Assembly: GCA_035295125.1 (NCBI GenBank)
Contig: DATGJP010000107.1
Span: forward strand, 62,001 to 126,000
Source: JAICMB01 sp035295125
GTDB taxonomy: Bacteria > Acidobacteriota > Terriglobia > Bryobacterales > Bryobacteraceae
Direction of reading: 5' to 3'
DNA: 64,000 nt
Shown: positions 16,038-24,529 of the stretch, one piece after another
Position numbering within the stretch: the first letter of the stretch is position 1
How the letters are laid out: each line of letters starts with the position of its first letter
Program-made: the position numbers and the translations under genes
The notes under the pieces: model-generated
What the model saw: the letters and a program-made list of their open reading frames with translations, nothing else
Told to the model about the DNA's origin: nothing
Database searches by the model: none

Positions 16038-17963
16038 CTACGCGCCCGGCGCGGCCGCAGCCACGGCATTCCCGCCACCCGAGTTGAGAAAGCCCAGAAA
16101 CTCCTTCGGGTCGCGCGTGACGCTCGGGAAAGTCGCGACCACCTTCTCATCCGCATCGACGATGGCATAATACGGAATCGCGATGGTGCCGAACTTCTTC
16201 TCCTCAACCTGCTGATTGAGCTCCGACGCGGCATCGCTGCCGTCGGTGTACAGTTCCACCGGCACAAGATTCTTCACGGCGGCAACGATCTCAGGACGCG
16301 TGAACATGTTGGCCTTCATCCAGTGGCAGTTTGTGCAGGCATAACCGCTGAAATTGATCAGCACCAGCTTGTTTTCCTGGCGCGCTTTCGCCAGAGCCTC
16401 GCGGTACTGATTCTTCATCCACGGAATCCCTGCCTCGGCACTCGTGGCGCCGCCTCCCGCCCCACAACTTCCCGCCGCCGCGGCGGGCACATACGCTTCG
16501 AGTTCGCCGAGCGGCGCACACCACATGCCCGGAATCAGGCTGATCGCAAAAATCAGAAAGAGAGCTGCGACGATGGTCCGCCCGACGCTCAGGTGGTCTC
16601 CTTCGTCAACGCCTTCCAGTTTAAGGATGCCCAACAAGTAGAGCCCCGCCATCGCGAACATTACGACCCAGGCGGCCAGGAAGCGGTCCCGCGTAATGAA
16701 TCCAAGCTGCAACACCGAGTCCACGTTGCTCAGATATTTGACGGCCGCAGCAAGAACGACAAATCCCAGAACCACCTTGATGCGGGCCATCCACATGCCG
16801 CGTTTCGGTAGCCGCTGCAAATATGACGGGAACAGGGCCAGCAGGAAGAACGGCGCGGCCAGGCCGGATGCGAAGCAAACCATGCCCAGGACCGGCTGGA
16901 ACCCTTCGCCTTGCAGCGACGCCACAAACAACGGCCCTACAATCGGACCCACGCATGCGAACGAAGTGAGTGAGAACGTCAGCCCCATGATCAGCGTCCC
17001 GAGATACCCGCCGCGGCGCGAGGCGCTGTCCATCCTGGTCAGGAATCCCGAAGGCAGCGTCAGCTCGAACGCCCCCAGCAGGCTGAAACCGAAAACGATG
17101 AAGACGATTGTGATGAAGCCGTTCACCCAGGGGCTCGACCCCAGCTTAACTACACCAAATGGTCCCGCAACCGCCTTTGCGAGAAGTCCGAGACTCGTGA
17201 ACAGAACGACGATCCCGAGGCAGAATACGATCGCTTGGGAGAGCCCATCCCGTTTCCCATCCTGGCGATTGATGAAGTAGGAAACCGTGATCGGGATCAT
17301 GGGAAAAACGCACGGTGTAAAGATCGCCGCGAGACCAAACCCAAATGCGGTGAGCAGGAACCATCCGAAGTTCTCCTGGGTTGGAGCTTTTGCCGGCGCT
17401 GACGGGGATGGCGCGGCAGACGATACGGCGGAAGCCGGTCCACCGGCAACCGGAATCAACGTGTAGTTCGCCGGAACCTGCACTGCCGAAGCGCTCGCAG
17501 AGGGATCCACGTCGATGGTCGCCACAGCCTGTTTCTTCTTCGGCGGCAAACACTTCAAATCCGTGCAGGCCTGGTAGCGCATCAGCGCCGTGATTTCCGC
17601 CGGTCCCTTCGCCGCGTCTTTCCTGATCTCGATATCCACCAGGAAAGTCGTATCGGCGAGGAACGTCTCGGTATCGATCTGGAAGGACTGGTCGAACTTC
17701 CGCTCGGGCTTCGGCTGATAAAACTTGAAAGACGCCAAGGCAGGACTATCCGCCAGCTTCAAAGTCGTGGGATTCGGGCCGCCCGGCGGAGTTGTTGCGG
17801 AGTAGAGATGCCATCCCGAAGTCAGGGTCGCGGTCAGCTTGCCCAGGAGATGCCCGCCCGGAGCCGCCGACTTCGTATCAAAAGCGAGAGTCCAGGAAAT
17901 GGGGTCTTCGGCTGCAAAAACCGAAACCGCCGCCAAAACTGCCAGTAGGAAAAGTCGTTTCAC
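16038..17963 (-). CDS. dsbD: thiol:disulfide interchange protein DsbD
   Basis: This 641-aa inner-membrane reductant carrier moves electrons from cytosolic thioredoxin to periplasmic thiols. It has a signal peptide (1-17), a periplasmic N-terminal domain (~20-165, with CTDLKC), and a membrane core of eight or so helices (~205-470). The two conserved membrane Cys are in FTPCVFPMIP and SFACVGPIVGP. A C-terminal thioredoxin-like domain has CTNC near 540-543. It starts with GTG directly after the plsX stop (TAAGTG) without its own Shine-Dalgarno, so it is probably translationally coupled. Confidence 0.92.
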   Translation of the reverse strand: MKRLFLLAVLAAVSVFAAEDPISWTLAFDTKSAAPGGHLLGKLTATLTSGWHLYSATTPPGGPNPTTLKLADSPALASFKFYQPKPERKFDQSFQIDTETFLADTTFLVDIEIRKDAAKGPAEITALMRYQACTDLKCLPPKKKQAVATIDVDPSASASAVQVPANYTLIPVAGGPASAVSSAAPSPSAPAKAPTQENFGWFLLTAFGFGLAAIFTPCVFPMIPITVSYFINRQDGKRDGLSQAIVFCLGIVVLFTSLGLLAKAVAGPFGVVKLGSSPWVNGFITIVFIVFGFSLLGAFELTLPSGFLTRMDSASRRGGYLGTLIMGLTFSLTSFACVGPIVGPLFVASLQGEGFQPVLGMVCFASGLAAPFFLLALFPSYLQRLPKRGMWMARIKVVLGFVVLAAAVKYLSNVDSVLQLGFITRDRFLAAWVVMFAMAGLYLLGILKLEGVDEGDHLSVGRTIVAALFLIFAISLIPGMWCAPLGELEAYVPAAAAGSCGAGGGATSAEAGIPWMKNQYREALAKARQENKLVLINFSGYACTNCHWMKANMFTRPEIVAAVKNLVPVELYTDGSDAASELNQQVEEKKFGTIAIPYYAIVDADEKVVATFPSVTRDPKEFLGFLNSGGGNAVAAAAPGA

Positions 17964-18995
17964 TTACGAACCAGCCAGCGCCGACTTGCTCCCGTCGGTC
18001 CAGCGCCCCACCTCATCCTCAATTCGTTGATCGATATGACCCTCGGCGAATTCGGCGGCAACGCGTATAGCGTTCTTCATCGCATTGGCGTTGGAGCGTC
18101 CGTGCGCGATGGCGCAAACGCCCTTTACACCCAACAACGGAGCCCCGCCATACTCGGAATAGTCCACACGCTTCTTAAAGTCGGTAAAAGCCTTACGCGC
18201 CAGAACCGCTCCAATCTGCCGCGTGATGGTAGCCCTCAGAGATTCCTGAAGCATGTGCTTGAACATGTCCACAAGGCCTTCGCTCACCTTGAGAGCGACG
18301 TTGCCGATAAACCCGTCACAAACCACAACATCGATATCGCCTGTATAGATGTCGCGACCCTCGACATTGCCTCGGAAATTTATCGGCATCTCTTTGAGCA
18401 GCGGTGTCACAGCCCGGGTCAGGTCGTTGCCCTTATGTTCCTCCTCGCCAATGGAGAGAAGGCCCACGGTGGGTCGAGCTTTCCGGAAAATCATTCGAGA
18501 ATATATCTCGCCCATGACGGCAAACTGCGCCAGCATGCGCGGTGTGCAGTCGACATTCGCCCCCACATCTACTAAGACGACGGGAGTTCCTTTTAGTGTG
18601 GGAAGTGCCGACGCCAAAGCCGGACGGTCGACGCCAGGAATCATTCCCTGCACCATCTTGGCGGTTGCCATTACGGCGCCGGTGTTCCCGGCAGAAACGA
18701 CGCCATGCGCCTCGTGCTCGCGCACCAGGCGTGAAGCGACACGAATCGAGCTGTCACGCTTCGTACGGAAGGCGCGGGCGGCGCTGTCGTCCATTGTGAC
18801 GACCTCGCTGGCGTGGCGGATCACGATGGGAAGATCCTCCCAGCCATCATGCTGCGCCAGTTCCCGCCGCAGCACATCTTCCCGCCCAACCAGGATGACC
18901 TTTACTTTTAGCGCCCGGGCGGCGCGTACAGCACCCTCCACCTCCGGCTTCGGAGCGAAGTCTCCACCCATGGCATCAACCGCAATGGTCACCAT
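17964..18995 (-). CDS. plsX: phosphate acyltransferase PlsX
   Basis: This 343-aa peripheral membrane enzyme makes acyl-phosphate from acyl-ACP for phospholipid synthesis. It begins with the typical VTIAVDAMGGDFAPKPEVEGA and contains the conserved blocks VSAGNTGAVMA (~100) and VDVGANVDC, plus the C-terminal GAPLLGVKGVCAIAHGRSN. The order yceD-rpmF-plsX is a conserved bacterial arrangement and holds here on the minus strand, followed by dsbD. Confidence 0.96.
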   Translation of the reverse strand: MVTIAVDAMGGDFAPKPEVEGAVRAARALKVKVILVGREDVLRRELAQHDGWEDLPIVIRHASEVVTMDDSAARAFRTKRDSSIRVASRLVREHEAHGVVSAGNTGAVMATAKMVQGMIPGVDRPALASALPTLKGTPVVLVDVGANVDCTPRMLAQFAVMGEIYSRMIFRKARPTVGLLSIGEEEHKGNDLTRAVTPLLKEMPINFRGNVEGRDIYTGDIDVVVCDGFIGNVALKVSEGLVDMFKHMLQESLRATITRQIGAVLARKAFTDFKKRVDYSEYGGAPLLGVKGVCAIAHGRSNANAMKNAIRVAAEFAEGHIDQRIEDEVGRWTDGSKSALAGS

Positions 18996-19017
18996 CGATG
19001 TAAGTCCGGGAATGCGA

Positions 19018-19200
19018 CTACTGTTCTGCGACTTCGATTACTTCGCGGCCCTTATAACGGCCGCAGTGTGGACAGGCACGATGAGGGAGCTTGGGCTCAT
19101 GACAATTCGGGCATTCGGCCACGCCGGGAGTGCGTAGGGAATCATGCGCCCGACGAGTCGAGGTTCTTCGCTTGGAGTGTCTCCGTTTAGGATTTGGCAT
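19018..19200 (-). CDS. rpmF: 50S ribosomal protein L32
   Basis: This 60-aa protein starts MPNPKRRHSKRRTSTRRAHD and has a zinc ribbon, CPNC (~35-38) and CPHC (~48-51). Length and position between yceD and plsX are as expected. AAGGAAATT lies before the ATG. Confidence 0.97.
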   Translation of the reverse strand: MPNPKRRHSKRRTSTRRAHDSLRTPGVAECPNCHEPKLPHRACPHCGRYKGREVIEVAEQ

Positions 19201-19212
19201 CTCAATTTCCTT

Positions 19213-19740
19213 CTAAATGTGTATCTTCTTCAGGGCCGCCCAACGATCGTCAACCAACTTCGTCTCACAGCCGCACGCCTGCAGGTTGCGGTTCTGACCG
19301 CACAGGGGACAGATGCCCCGGCAGGTCTCGGCGCAGATCCGCTGCATAGGTATGGAAAGCAGGATGTACTCTCGCAGGATATCATTGAGCAGCAACCCGC
19401 TTCCCTCGTAAAACGCGATCTCCGTCTCCCCTTCGTCGATCTCGACTTCTTCAGCCGGATGACCTGCGGGAGCCGCCGGGCGATAAAACAAGTCAAAATT
19501 CGAGTCGATCGGGAACACTGCTTTTTCCAGGCAGCGGTCGCAGTCGCTTTCGATCTTTACGCTGAGCTTTCCCCGAACGCGAATCTCGCCCAGGGTGTTA
19601 CCCAGCAGCTCTACAGTGCCTTCCGCCTTAACATCCCCGACCTGCCTCAGCTTCCTGTCTGAGTATTCAATCTCCCCCGGAGGAATCGATACATCGAAGC
19701 GGATCTTCCGCCGTTCTAAATCCTGTACGCTGAAGAACAC
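19213..19740 (-). CDS. yceD: YceD/DUF177 family protein
   Basis: This gene belongs to the large-ribosome-subunit accumulation family linked to 23S rRNA and rpmF. I choose the GTG at 19740 (175 aa, MFFSVQDLERR...). It has AGAGGTG five bases upstream, and an in-frame ATG at 19779 lies on top of the promoter's -10 box. The central CDRCLEK block and the C-terminal Cys-rich segment (CAETCRGICPLCGQNRNLQACGC) are family features and may bind a metal. It heads the yceD-rpmF-plsX-dsbD operon. Confidence 0.9.
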   Translation of the reverse strand: MFFSVQDLERRKIRFDVSIPPGEIEYSDRKLRQVGDVKAEGTVELLGNTLGEIRVRGKLSVKIESDCDRCLEKAVFPIDSNFDLFYRPAAPAGHPAEEVEIDEGETEIAFYEGSGLLLNDILREYILLSIPMQRICAETCRGICPLCGQNRNLQACGCETKLVDDRWAALKKIHI

Positions 19741-19779
19741 ACACACCTCTACCCGGGGCGCAATAACGGTCCAAGCCAT

Positions 19780-19788
19780 AGTATAACA
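19780..19788 (-). promoter_or_regulatory. extended -10 promoter of the yceD-rpmF-plsX-dsbD operon
   Basis: On the minus strand TGTTATACT (TGn + TATACT) ends one base before the ATG at 19779. Transcription would start a few bases inside that codon's neighbourhood, giving a ~35-nt leader to the GTG at 19740. Confidence 0.55.
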
Positions 19789-19814
19789 AGCCCTTCCGCC
19801 GACCGCCGCAGAAA

Positions 19815-19849
19815 CCGACCTGGTAAATGTTACAGGTCGGGGCGACCTG
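19815..19849. promoter_or_regulatory. three-arm inverted repeat in a divergent promoter region
   Basis: CCGACCTG (19815-19822) pairs perfectly with CAGGTCGG (19833-19840). CAGGTCG (19833-19839) also pairs perfectly with CGACCTG (19843-19849). Two alternative hairpins thus share the central arm. The region lies between yceD (minus) and the TPR regulator gene (plus). It may be an operator or a member of the hairpin repeats. Confidence 0.45.
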
Positions 19850-19922
19850 CATTGGTAAGAATACTAGGGATATCATCGGGGGACTGTAACATGTGGCCGG
19901 GTAACTGTGTCGAACAACCGAG

Positions 19923-21692
19923 ATGTTCGATTCCGCGACGCAAACCGTTCTTGATAACTCTGCGCTTTTTAATGGATTACGGGAAGCCGATATCCGGTCC
20001 GAAATGGGCCGCATTCTAAGGAGCAGAGCGTTCGTCCATTCTCATCGTATCAGGCGATTCCTCCAGTTCATCGTGGATGAATGCCTTTTGGGCCAGCAAC
20101 ATCGTCTGAAAGAATATCTGATCGGTGTCGAGGTCTTCAATCGCCAGGAGGCTTTTGATCCTCGGGTGGACTCTATCGTCCGCGTCGAAGCTCGCAGGCT
20201 TCGCACCAAAATCGAGGAATATTATCTGACCGAAGGCCGTGAGGACGAGATTCGTATCGTCCTGCGCAAGGGCAGCTATGTTCCCGTATTCGAAACGCGC
20301 CAGGTAGGCATTTCCGGATTTGCGGGTCTCACTGGACTTCCCCTGACATCCAGGCGGTGTATCCGGCTTGGTACGGTAACCGTATTCAACGGCGGCGCCT
20401 CGCATGATGCCGCGGTTCAGGAGGTGAAACGGCGTGCAGCCCATACTTTGATCAAGGATGGCAACTTCCAGGTCGTCCTGGGCGACGAGGGCAATGCCGA
20501 CGAAATGAAGCCTGACTACCTGGTGGAGGGTAGCATGCACTTCCGGGAGGATCGGGTCAATATCATCCTCCAACTTCTCAGCACGGCGGATTCGTCGTAC
20601 GTTTGGTCGGAGCAAGTGTCGTGCACCAACGACGACCTGTCACCGGTTGAGGATCTGGCCAGGTCATTGAACCGCATGCTCATCACGTCGCTCTCAACAG
20701 AGGCGGTACGTGGCCGTCGCAGCGGGTCCAATCCGCACAGCTACGACATGTATCTACAGGGGCGCTACAACTGGAAGATCGGCACTCCTGAAGGCATTCG
20801 CAACAGTGTTCCCTTGTTCACAAAGGCGATTGAGCTGGATCCTGGTTACGCCGCTGCCTGGGCGGCTCTCTCGCAAGCGCTGATGATCAGCTCAGTCTTC
20901 GGTTATATGAACTCCTATGACACGGCTGAGCGAATGAAAGAGGCAGCGCTCAAGGCGATCTCGCTCAATGGTGAGCTTCCCGAAGCACACGTTGCGCTTG
21001 GCGCGGTGCTCTCGATTCTGGATTGGGACTGGAGCGCCGGCGAGCGGGAATTGCAGAAGGCCGTGCAACTTGCTCCGGCCGTTCCGGCCTCACACGTGGC
21101 CTATGGCATACAGTTGGCTTGCCGCCGGATTCCGGAAGCGGCCCAGGCCGAACTCGAGTGCGCCCTGGAGCTGGATCCCGCGTCCTCGTTTACGAACTTC
21201 TGCCTGGGATGGCTGCAAACGATTCGCGGACGCTATGACGAAGCCATCGCACAGCACAGGGTGGTGGCCCAGTTCGCGCCCGATTTCCCGTTATCGTACC
21301 TGGGGCTGGGGTGGGCCCACATGGCCAAGGAACAATTCCAGGACGCGGCAGCCTACTTCACCAATGCAGCGAATCTTCTGAAATCGCGTGCGCTGGTTTC
21401 GGGTTCGCTCGGATATTGCTACGCGCGTTCGGGCAACAAAGACGAGGCGATGCGTCAGTTGATGCTGGCGGACGGCGATGTGGATTCCGGGAGCCGTCAG
21501 ATTTCGTGGCCGGTCAGCGCCGCCGCGATCTATGCCGGTCTCGGTGATCGCGATAAGGCCTTGACGTATCTCGAAGGCGCCGCCGCGGCGCACAATACTT
21601 CACTGCCGGTGAGGACGTTGAATCCCGAATTCAACACCCTGCGCCGAGAGCCGCGTTTTGTGGAAGTGTTACGAAAGATCAGCATCGCGTAA
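19923..21692 (+). CDS. acidobacterial-type regulator with TolB/FlgO-like and TPR domains
   Basis: This is a 589-aa cytosolic protein. Residues ~20-130 form a conserved helical domain (RIRRFLQFIVDECL...VDSIVRVEARRLRTKIEEYY) ending in a wing-like GSYVPVFE; I recall it at the N-terminus of many acidobacterial multidomain regulators. Residues ~140-260 resemble the TolB/FlgO N-terminal type domain seen before TPRs. From ~275 to the end there are about eight TPR units. Predicted role is signalling or protein binding; DNA binding by the first domain is possible but unproven. Confidence 0.7.
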   Translation: MFDSATQTVLDNSALFNGLREADIRSEMGRILRSRAFVHSHRIRRFLQFIVDECLLGQQHRLKEYLIGVEVFNRQEAFDPRVDSIVRVEARRLRTKIEEYYLTEGREDEIRIVLRKGSYVPVFETRQVGISGFAGLTGLPLTSRRCIRLGTVTVFNGGASHDAAVQEVKRRAAHTLIKDGNFQVVLGDEGNADEMKPDYLVEGSMHFREDRVNIILQLLSTADSSYVWSEQVSCTNDDLSPVEDLARSLNRMLITSLSTEAVRGRRSGSNPHSYDMYLQGRYNWKIGTPEGIRNSVPLFTKAIELDPGYAAAWAALSQALMISSVFGYMNSYDTAERMKEAALKAISLNGELPEAHVALGAVLSILDWDWSAGERELQKAVQLAPAVPASHVAYGIQLACRRIPEAAQAELECALELDPASSFTNFCLGWLQTIRGRYDEAIAQHRVVAQFAPDFPLSYLGLGWAHMAKEQFQDAAAYFTNAANLLKSRALVSGSLGYCYARSGNKDEAMRQLMLADGDVDSGSRQISWPVSAAAIYAGLGDRDKALTYLEGAAAAHNTSLPVRTLNPEFNTLRREPRFVEVLRKISIA

Positions 21693-21705
21693 ACGCGCCG
21701 AGGAT

Positions 21706-21732
21706 GCGCAGGCGAAACCGCCTGCGCAACCT
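21706..21732 (-). repeat. GGTGGCGCAGGCGG-type repeat (reverse copy)
   Basis: On the minus strand this reads AGGTTGCGCAGGCGG followed by TTTCGCCTGCGC, with GCGCAGGCG/CGCCTGCGC as a strong hairpin. It lies just after the TPR gene stop and just before the -10 box of the esterase gene. Confidence 0.8.
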
Positions 21733-21737
21733 TTGCA

Positions 21738-21746
21738 TGGTAGACT
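21738..21746 (+). promoter_or_regulatory. candidate extended -10 promoter for the esterase gene
   Basis: TGGTAGACT (TGn + TAGACT) lies 15 nt before the ATG at 21762. The form matches the other TGnTAnACT boxes in this window. Confidence 0.4.
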
Positions 21747-21761
21747 GTACGCCGTCTGACC

Positions 21762-22604
21762 ATGCTTCATAAACTGACCTGCACTTTTCTCCTCACCGCC
21801 GGTCTCGCCGCCGCGGTCGATCGTGGCGACGAGATTCGGTTGTGGCCGAAAGACGCTGAGACAACGCCCGATGTTTTTCAGACATCGGATAACCCCAAGT
21901 TGCCGAAGCGCTTTACGGTAGTCCACCACCCGTCGATTTATGTGTTCCTCCCGCCGAAAGACAAGGCGAATGGAGCCGCCGTAGTAGTCGCGCCGGGAGG
22001 CGGCCACTCACAACTCGTCATCGACAAAGAAGGCTGGGAAATCGCCGATTGGCTCAATCACAATGGGATCGCGGCGTTTGTCTTGAAGTATCGTCTGGCC
22101 CGCGCTCCGGAATCTCATTACACGGTGCAAGGTGACGCGCTCGGCGATGCTGCGAGAGCCATGCGTACAGTGCGTAGCCGCGCCAAGGAATTCGGAGTTG
22201 ACCCCAAGCGAATCGGCTTCATGGGATTCTCGGCAGGTGGCGAAGTGGCAGCCCTGATTGAAACCCGCTTCGACGCGGGTAACGACAGCTCTCCCGATCC
22301 CGTCGAACGCGCCGGCTCCCGACCGGACTTCGCGATCGTCGTCTATCCTGGTTTCGCTCCCAACACCATACACGTGCCGAAGGATGCGCCGCCGACCTTC
22401 CTCGTCTGCGCCGACGATGACCGCTCGCACGTAGTGACAACCGTCAATTTATATCTCGACCTGGAAAGAGAAGGTGTGTCTTCTGAGATGCATATCTACG
22501 CGGCCGGGGGCCACGGATTTGGAATGAGGAATTCCGCTTTGCCCGTGGCCTCATGGCCCGACCGCTTGCAGCAATGGCTGGTGGATCGGAAACTCGTACC
22601 CTAG
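21762..22604 (+). CDS. exported alpha/beta hydrolase, esterase type
   Basis: This 280-aa secreted hydrolase has a signal peptide (1-18). The oxyanion loop is VVVAPGGGHS (~72-81), the nucleophile elbow is GFSAGGE (Ser about 154), the acid probably lies in CADDD (~215) and the His is in GGHGFG (~249). It resembles the acetyl-xylan esterase-like/BD-FAE group, which removes acyl groups from plant polysaccharides; the substrate is not shown. Its stop overlaps the stop of the convergent next gene by four bases (CTAG). Confidence 0.85.
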   Translation: MLHKLTCTFLLTAGLAAAVDRGDEIRLWPKDAETTPDVFQTSDNPKLPKRFTVVHHPSIYVFLPPKDKANGAAVVVAPGGGHSQLVIDKEGWEIADWLNHNGIAAFVLKYRLARAPESHYTVQGDALGDAARAMRTVRSRAKEFGVDPKRIGFMGFSAGGEVAALIETRFDAGNDSSPDPVERAGSRPDFAIVVYPGFAPNTIHVPKDAPPTFLVCADDDRSHVVTTVNLYLDLEREGVSSEMHIYAAGGHGFGMRNSALPVASWPDRLQQWLVDRKLVP

Positions 22605-23257
22605 CGAGTCTTCGCTTCGGGCACAGTGGTTGTGGTTTTCGGCGGATATTCAGTGGACACATAATCCGTGTCCGTCATCGTGCGCTCCTGAACGAGTGGC
22701 CGCCGTGGCAGCGGACGATCTGTCGCGCCGAAGTCAGCGCGTTCTTCACTCGCTGACGAAATGTCTTCCGCACCGGTCTGCTCCAGCACAGACTTGGCGC
22801 GCCGTACCCAGTCGGAAGTATCGCAATGCACCGAGAGAAGAATCCCGCCCTTACGGATACGCCCCTCGAAACGCTTTGCCTCGTATTCCGGTATGCCGAG
22901 CCCGGTCAGAGCGCCGATTAAACCGCCCAAGGCGCCGCCAACGCCCATGCCACCCAGCATCGCCAGAATCGGGCCTGCTGCAATGAACGGGCCTATTCCC
23001 GGAATCGCCAATGCTCCAATACCGACCAGCCATCCGAGTGCACCACCAATGATCCCTCCCGAGATTCCACCGGCGGTCGCACCTTCCGGAGCCTTGGTTT
23101 CTTTTGCGACGCCAAGGTCCTTGGTTCCTTCGTTGTCAGAGAACAACACCGAGATGTCGGTGTTCCGGAATCCTGCATTCCGCAGAGTGTCGATTGCCGC
23201 CTCGGCGCAGGGCCGATCAGCGTAGATGCCAAACACCGCGGTGTTTTTCCCAGCCAT
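22601..23257 (-). CDS. general stress protein 17M-like (YflT domain) with glycine-rich membrane segment
   Basis: This is a 218-aa protein. The N-terminal 50 residues match the YflT/GsP17M-type domain (VFGIYADRPCAEAAIDTLRNAGF). A long Gly/Ala/Ile-rich segment (~65-125) follows that could insert in a membrane as a glycine-zipper. The tail is charged and Thr/Pro-rich. AGGAGG lies 6 nt before the ATG. Together with the DUF1328 gene next to it, it suggests an envelope stress role. Confidence 0.75.
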   Translation of the reverse strand: MAGKNTAVFGIYADRPCAEAAIDTLRNAGFRNTDISVLFSDNEGTKDLGVAKETKAPEGATAGGISGGIIGGALGWLVGIGALAIPGIGPFIAAGPILAMLGGMGVGGALGGLIGALTGLGIPEYEAKRFEGRIRKGGILLSVHCDTSDWVRRAKSVLEQTGAEDISSASEERADFGATDRPLPRRPLVQERTMTDTDYVSTEYPPKTTTTVPEAKTR

Positions 23258-23372
23258 AAAAAGCCTCCTAATTAACGGTTACCCACGATTCAAACGAGTT
23301 AGATGCTGCGGAGGAAAGAAAATTACGGGAAGAGAGCGGGCGCGGAAGGTCAATCCATCCGGCCCGCGCCCG

Positions 23373-23537
23373 TCATGCCCTTCTCGCGACGCTCATGATC
23401 AGGGTTACCAGGAAGATCACCAAGAAGATGAAGAAGAGGATTTTCGCGATGCCTGCAGAGGCAATTGCGATCCCGGTAAATCCGAACACGGCGGCGAGAA
23501 TGGCAATGATCAAAAACGCTAGAGCCCATCCCAACAT
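23373..23537 (-). CDS. DUF1328 small membrane protein (YtjA-like)
   Basis: This 54-aa protein has two hydrophobic helices (MLGWALAFLIIAILAAVFGF and ILFFIFLVIFLVTLIMSV). Length and pattern fit DUF1328/YtjA small stress-linked membrane proteins. The start at 23537 is chosen because the longer open frame upstream is not protein-like and AGGAGGT lies about 12 nt before this ATG. It is upstream of the YflT-type gene on the same strand. Confidence 0.85.
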   Translation of the reverse strand: MLGWALAFLIIAILAAVFGFTGIAIASAGIAKILFFIFLVIFLVTLIMSVARRA

Positions 23538-23737
23538 AGCTTTGTCTCTACCTCCTGCCCCCCTTGGAGCAAATCTCGAACCAAAGCAGAAACTCGTTGA
23601 TACATAAGGCCTGGCTTCGGTGTAGTAACAGGAGTGCGGCAAAGTTTTCGTGGTGTGACACGAAAGTCCTTCTAACCGGTGGAACGAAACCGGCACTCAA
23701 CGCACTATTTTAGGTTGGTCGTCCCAGGAGGAGAAGT

Positions 23738-24319
23738 ATGGTAACAACACTGGTTCTTACAAGAAAACCAGACGCGATGTTTCAGAACCCGCTCTTCAAG
23801 AACCAATTAGGCCGCTTCGGAACCATGATCGTGCTGCAAGGCGGCAAGGTGACGAAAATAAAAGTCAACCAGGGAAATGGTTCTAATGGCGGCTCGGGAG
23901 GCATTGTGGTGCCGGCCGGGGTTCTTGATGTTTCATCGGATGGCGGCGCGGTCAAAGAAATCAAACGCTTCACCACAATTGAGCGAATGGGCGGGTACGT
24001 CCAATTGAAGCCGCAGGAGTACAACGGTCACCTGTACAAAAGCGAGGGTTATGGGCTCAGGTACGATCCCCATAATTCGGTGGTCGCGGAGTTAAAAGGA
24101 ACCGGGGGAAGGTGCTTTCGAGTCCTGGGAGGGCTGACGCAGCAGGAACGGGCCATTCTCATTCATGAAGCGCCGCATGTCGGCTATCTGCTCGGCTGCA
24201 TCGGACCGCGTCAATACAGTGATCGCAATGCTGGCTGGTCATCGACCGCACACTCTACGATGAATGAGTTATTCGCGATCAGCCCGAGCCCTTCTTCCCT
24301 GTTCGTTCTCGACTGGTAG
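23738..24319 (+). CDS. hypothetical protein, possible DUF5675-like
   Basis: This 193-aa protein without signal peptide has a strong Shine-Dalgarno (AGGAGGAGA) before ATG 23738. Its middle is Gly-rich (NGSNGGSGG), and its C-terminal block RAILIHEAPHVGYLLGCIGP recalls the ILIH...GCI core of DUF5675/L,D-transpeptidase-like proteins. The resemblance is short and from memory, so function is open. Confidence 0.6.
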   Translation: MVTTLVLTRKPDAMFQNPLFKNQLGRFGTMIVLQGGKVTKIKVNQGNGSNGGSGGIVVPAGVLDVSSDGGAVKEIKRFTTIERMGGYVQLKPQEYNGHLYKSEGYGLRYDPHNSVVAELKGTGGRCFRVLGGLTQQERAILIHEAPHVGYLLGCIGPRQYSDRNAGWSSTAHSTMNELFAISPSPSSLFVLDW

Positions 24320-24377
24320 ATCGTAGGGCAGGTTTCGGCTGCACGATCGAAAACTGCGCGTGCTGCAATGCAAGTAC

Positions 24378-24444
24378 TGCCGGCTTCAGCCGGCACATGG
24401 GCAGCCTGAAGGCTGCGTTACCGGTTTTCATCCACTTTTGTGGA
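24378..24444 (+). repeat. cluster of three small hairpins
   Basis: TGCCGGC/GCCGGCA with loop TTCA (24378-24395); GCAGCC/GGCTGC with loop TGAA (24401-24416); TCCAC/GTGGA with loop TTTT (24431-24444). The second belongs to a longer unit, GGGCAGCCTGAAG.CTGCGTTAC, that is repeated at 59165. Confidence 0.7.
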
Positions 24445-24470
24445 TCGCAGTCTCGACGAAGTGGCGTGTT

Positions 24471-24487
24471 GCGGGTTTGTAACCCGC
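24471..24487 (+). repeat. small hairpin GCGGGTT/AACCCGC
   Basis: A 7-bp perfect stem with loop TGT lies upstream of the M14 peptidase promoter. Similar CGGGTT..AACCC words occur at 43520 and 62775. Confidence 0.6.
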
Positions 24488-24500
24488 TCGAAGCGTGCTG

Positions 24501-24509
24501 TGGTACTAT
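24501..24509 (+). promoter_or_regulatory. candidate extended -10 promoter of the M14 peptidase gene
   Basis: TGGTACTAT (TGn + TACTAT) ends 20 nt before the GTG start at 24530, leaving room for a short leader. This supports that start over an in-frame GTG at 24440. Confidence 0.4.
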
Positions 24510-24529
24510 CGCGCACCAGGACGCCTCCC

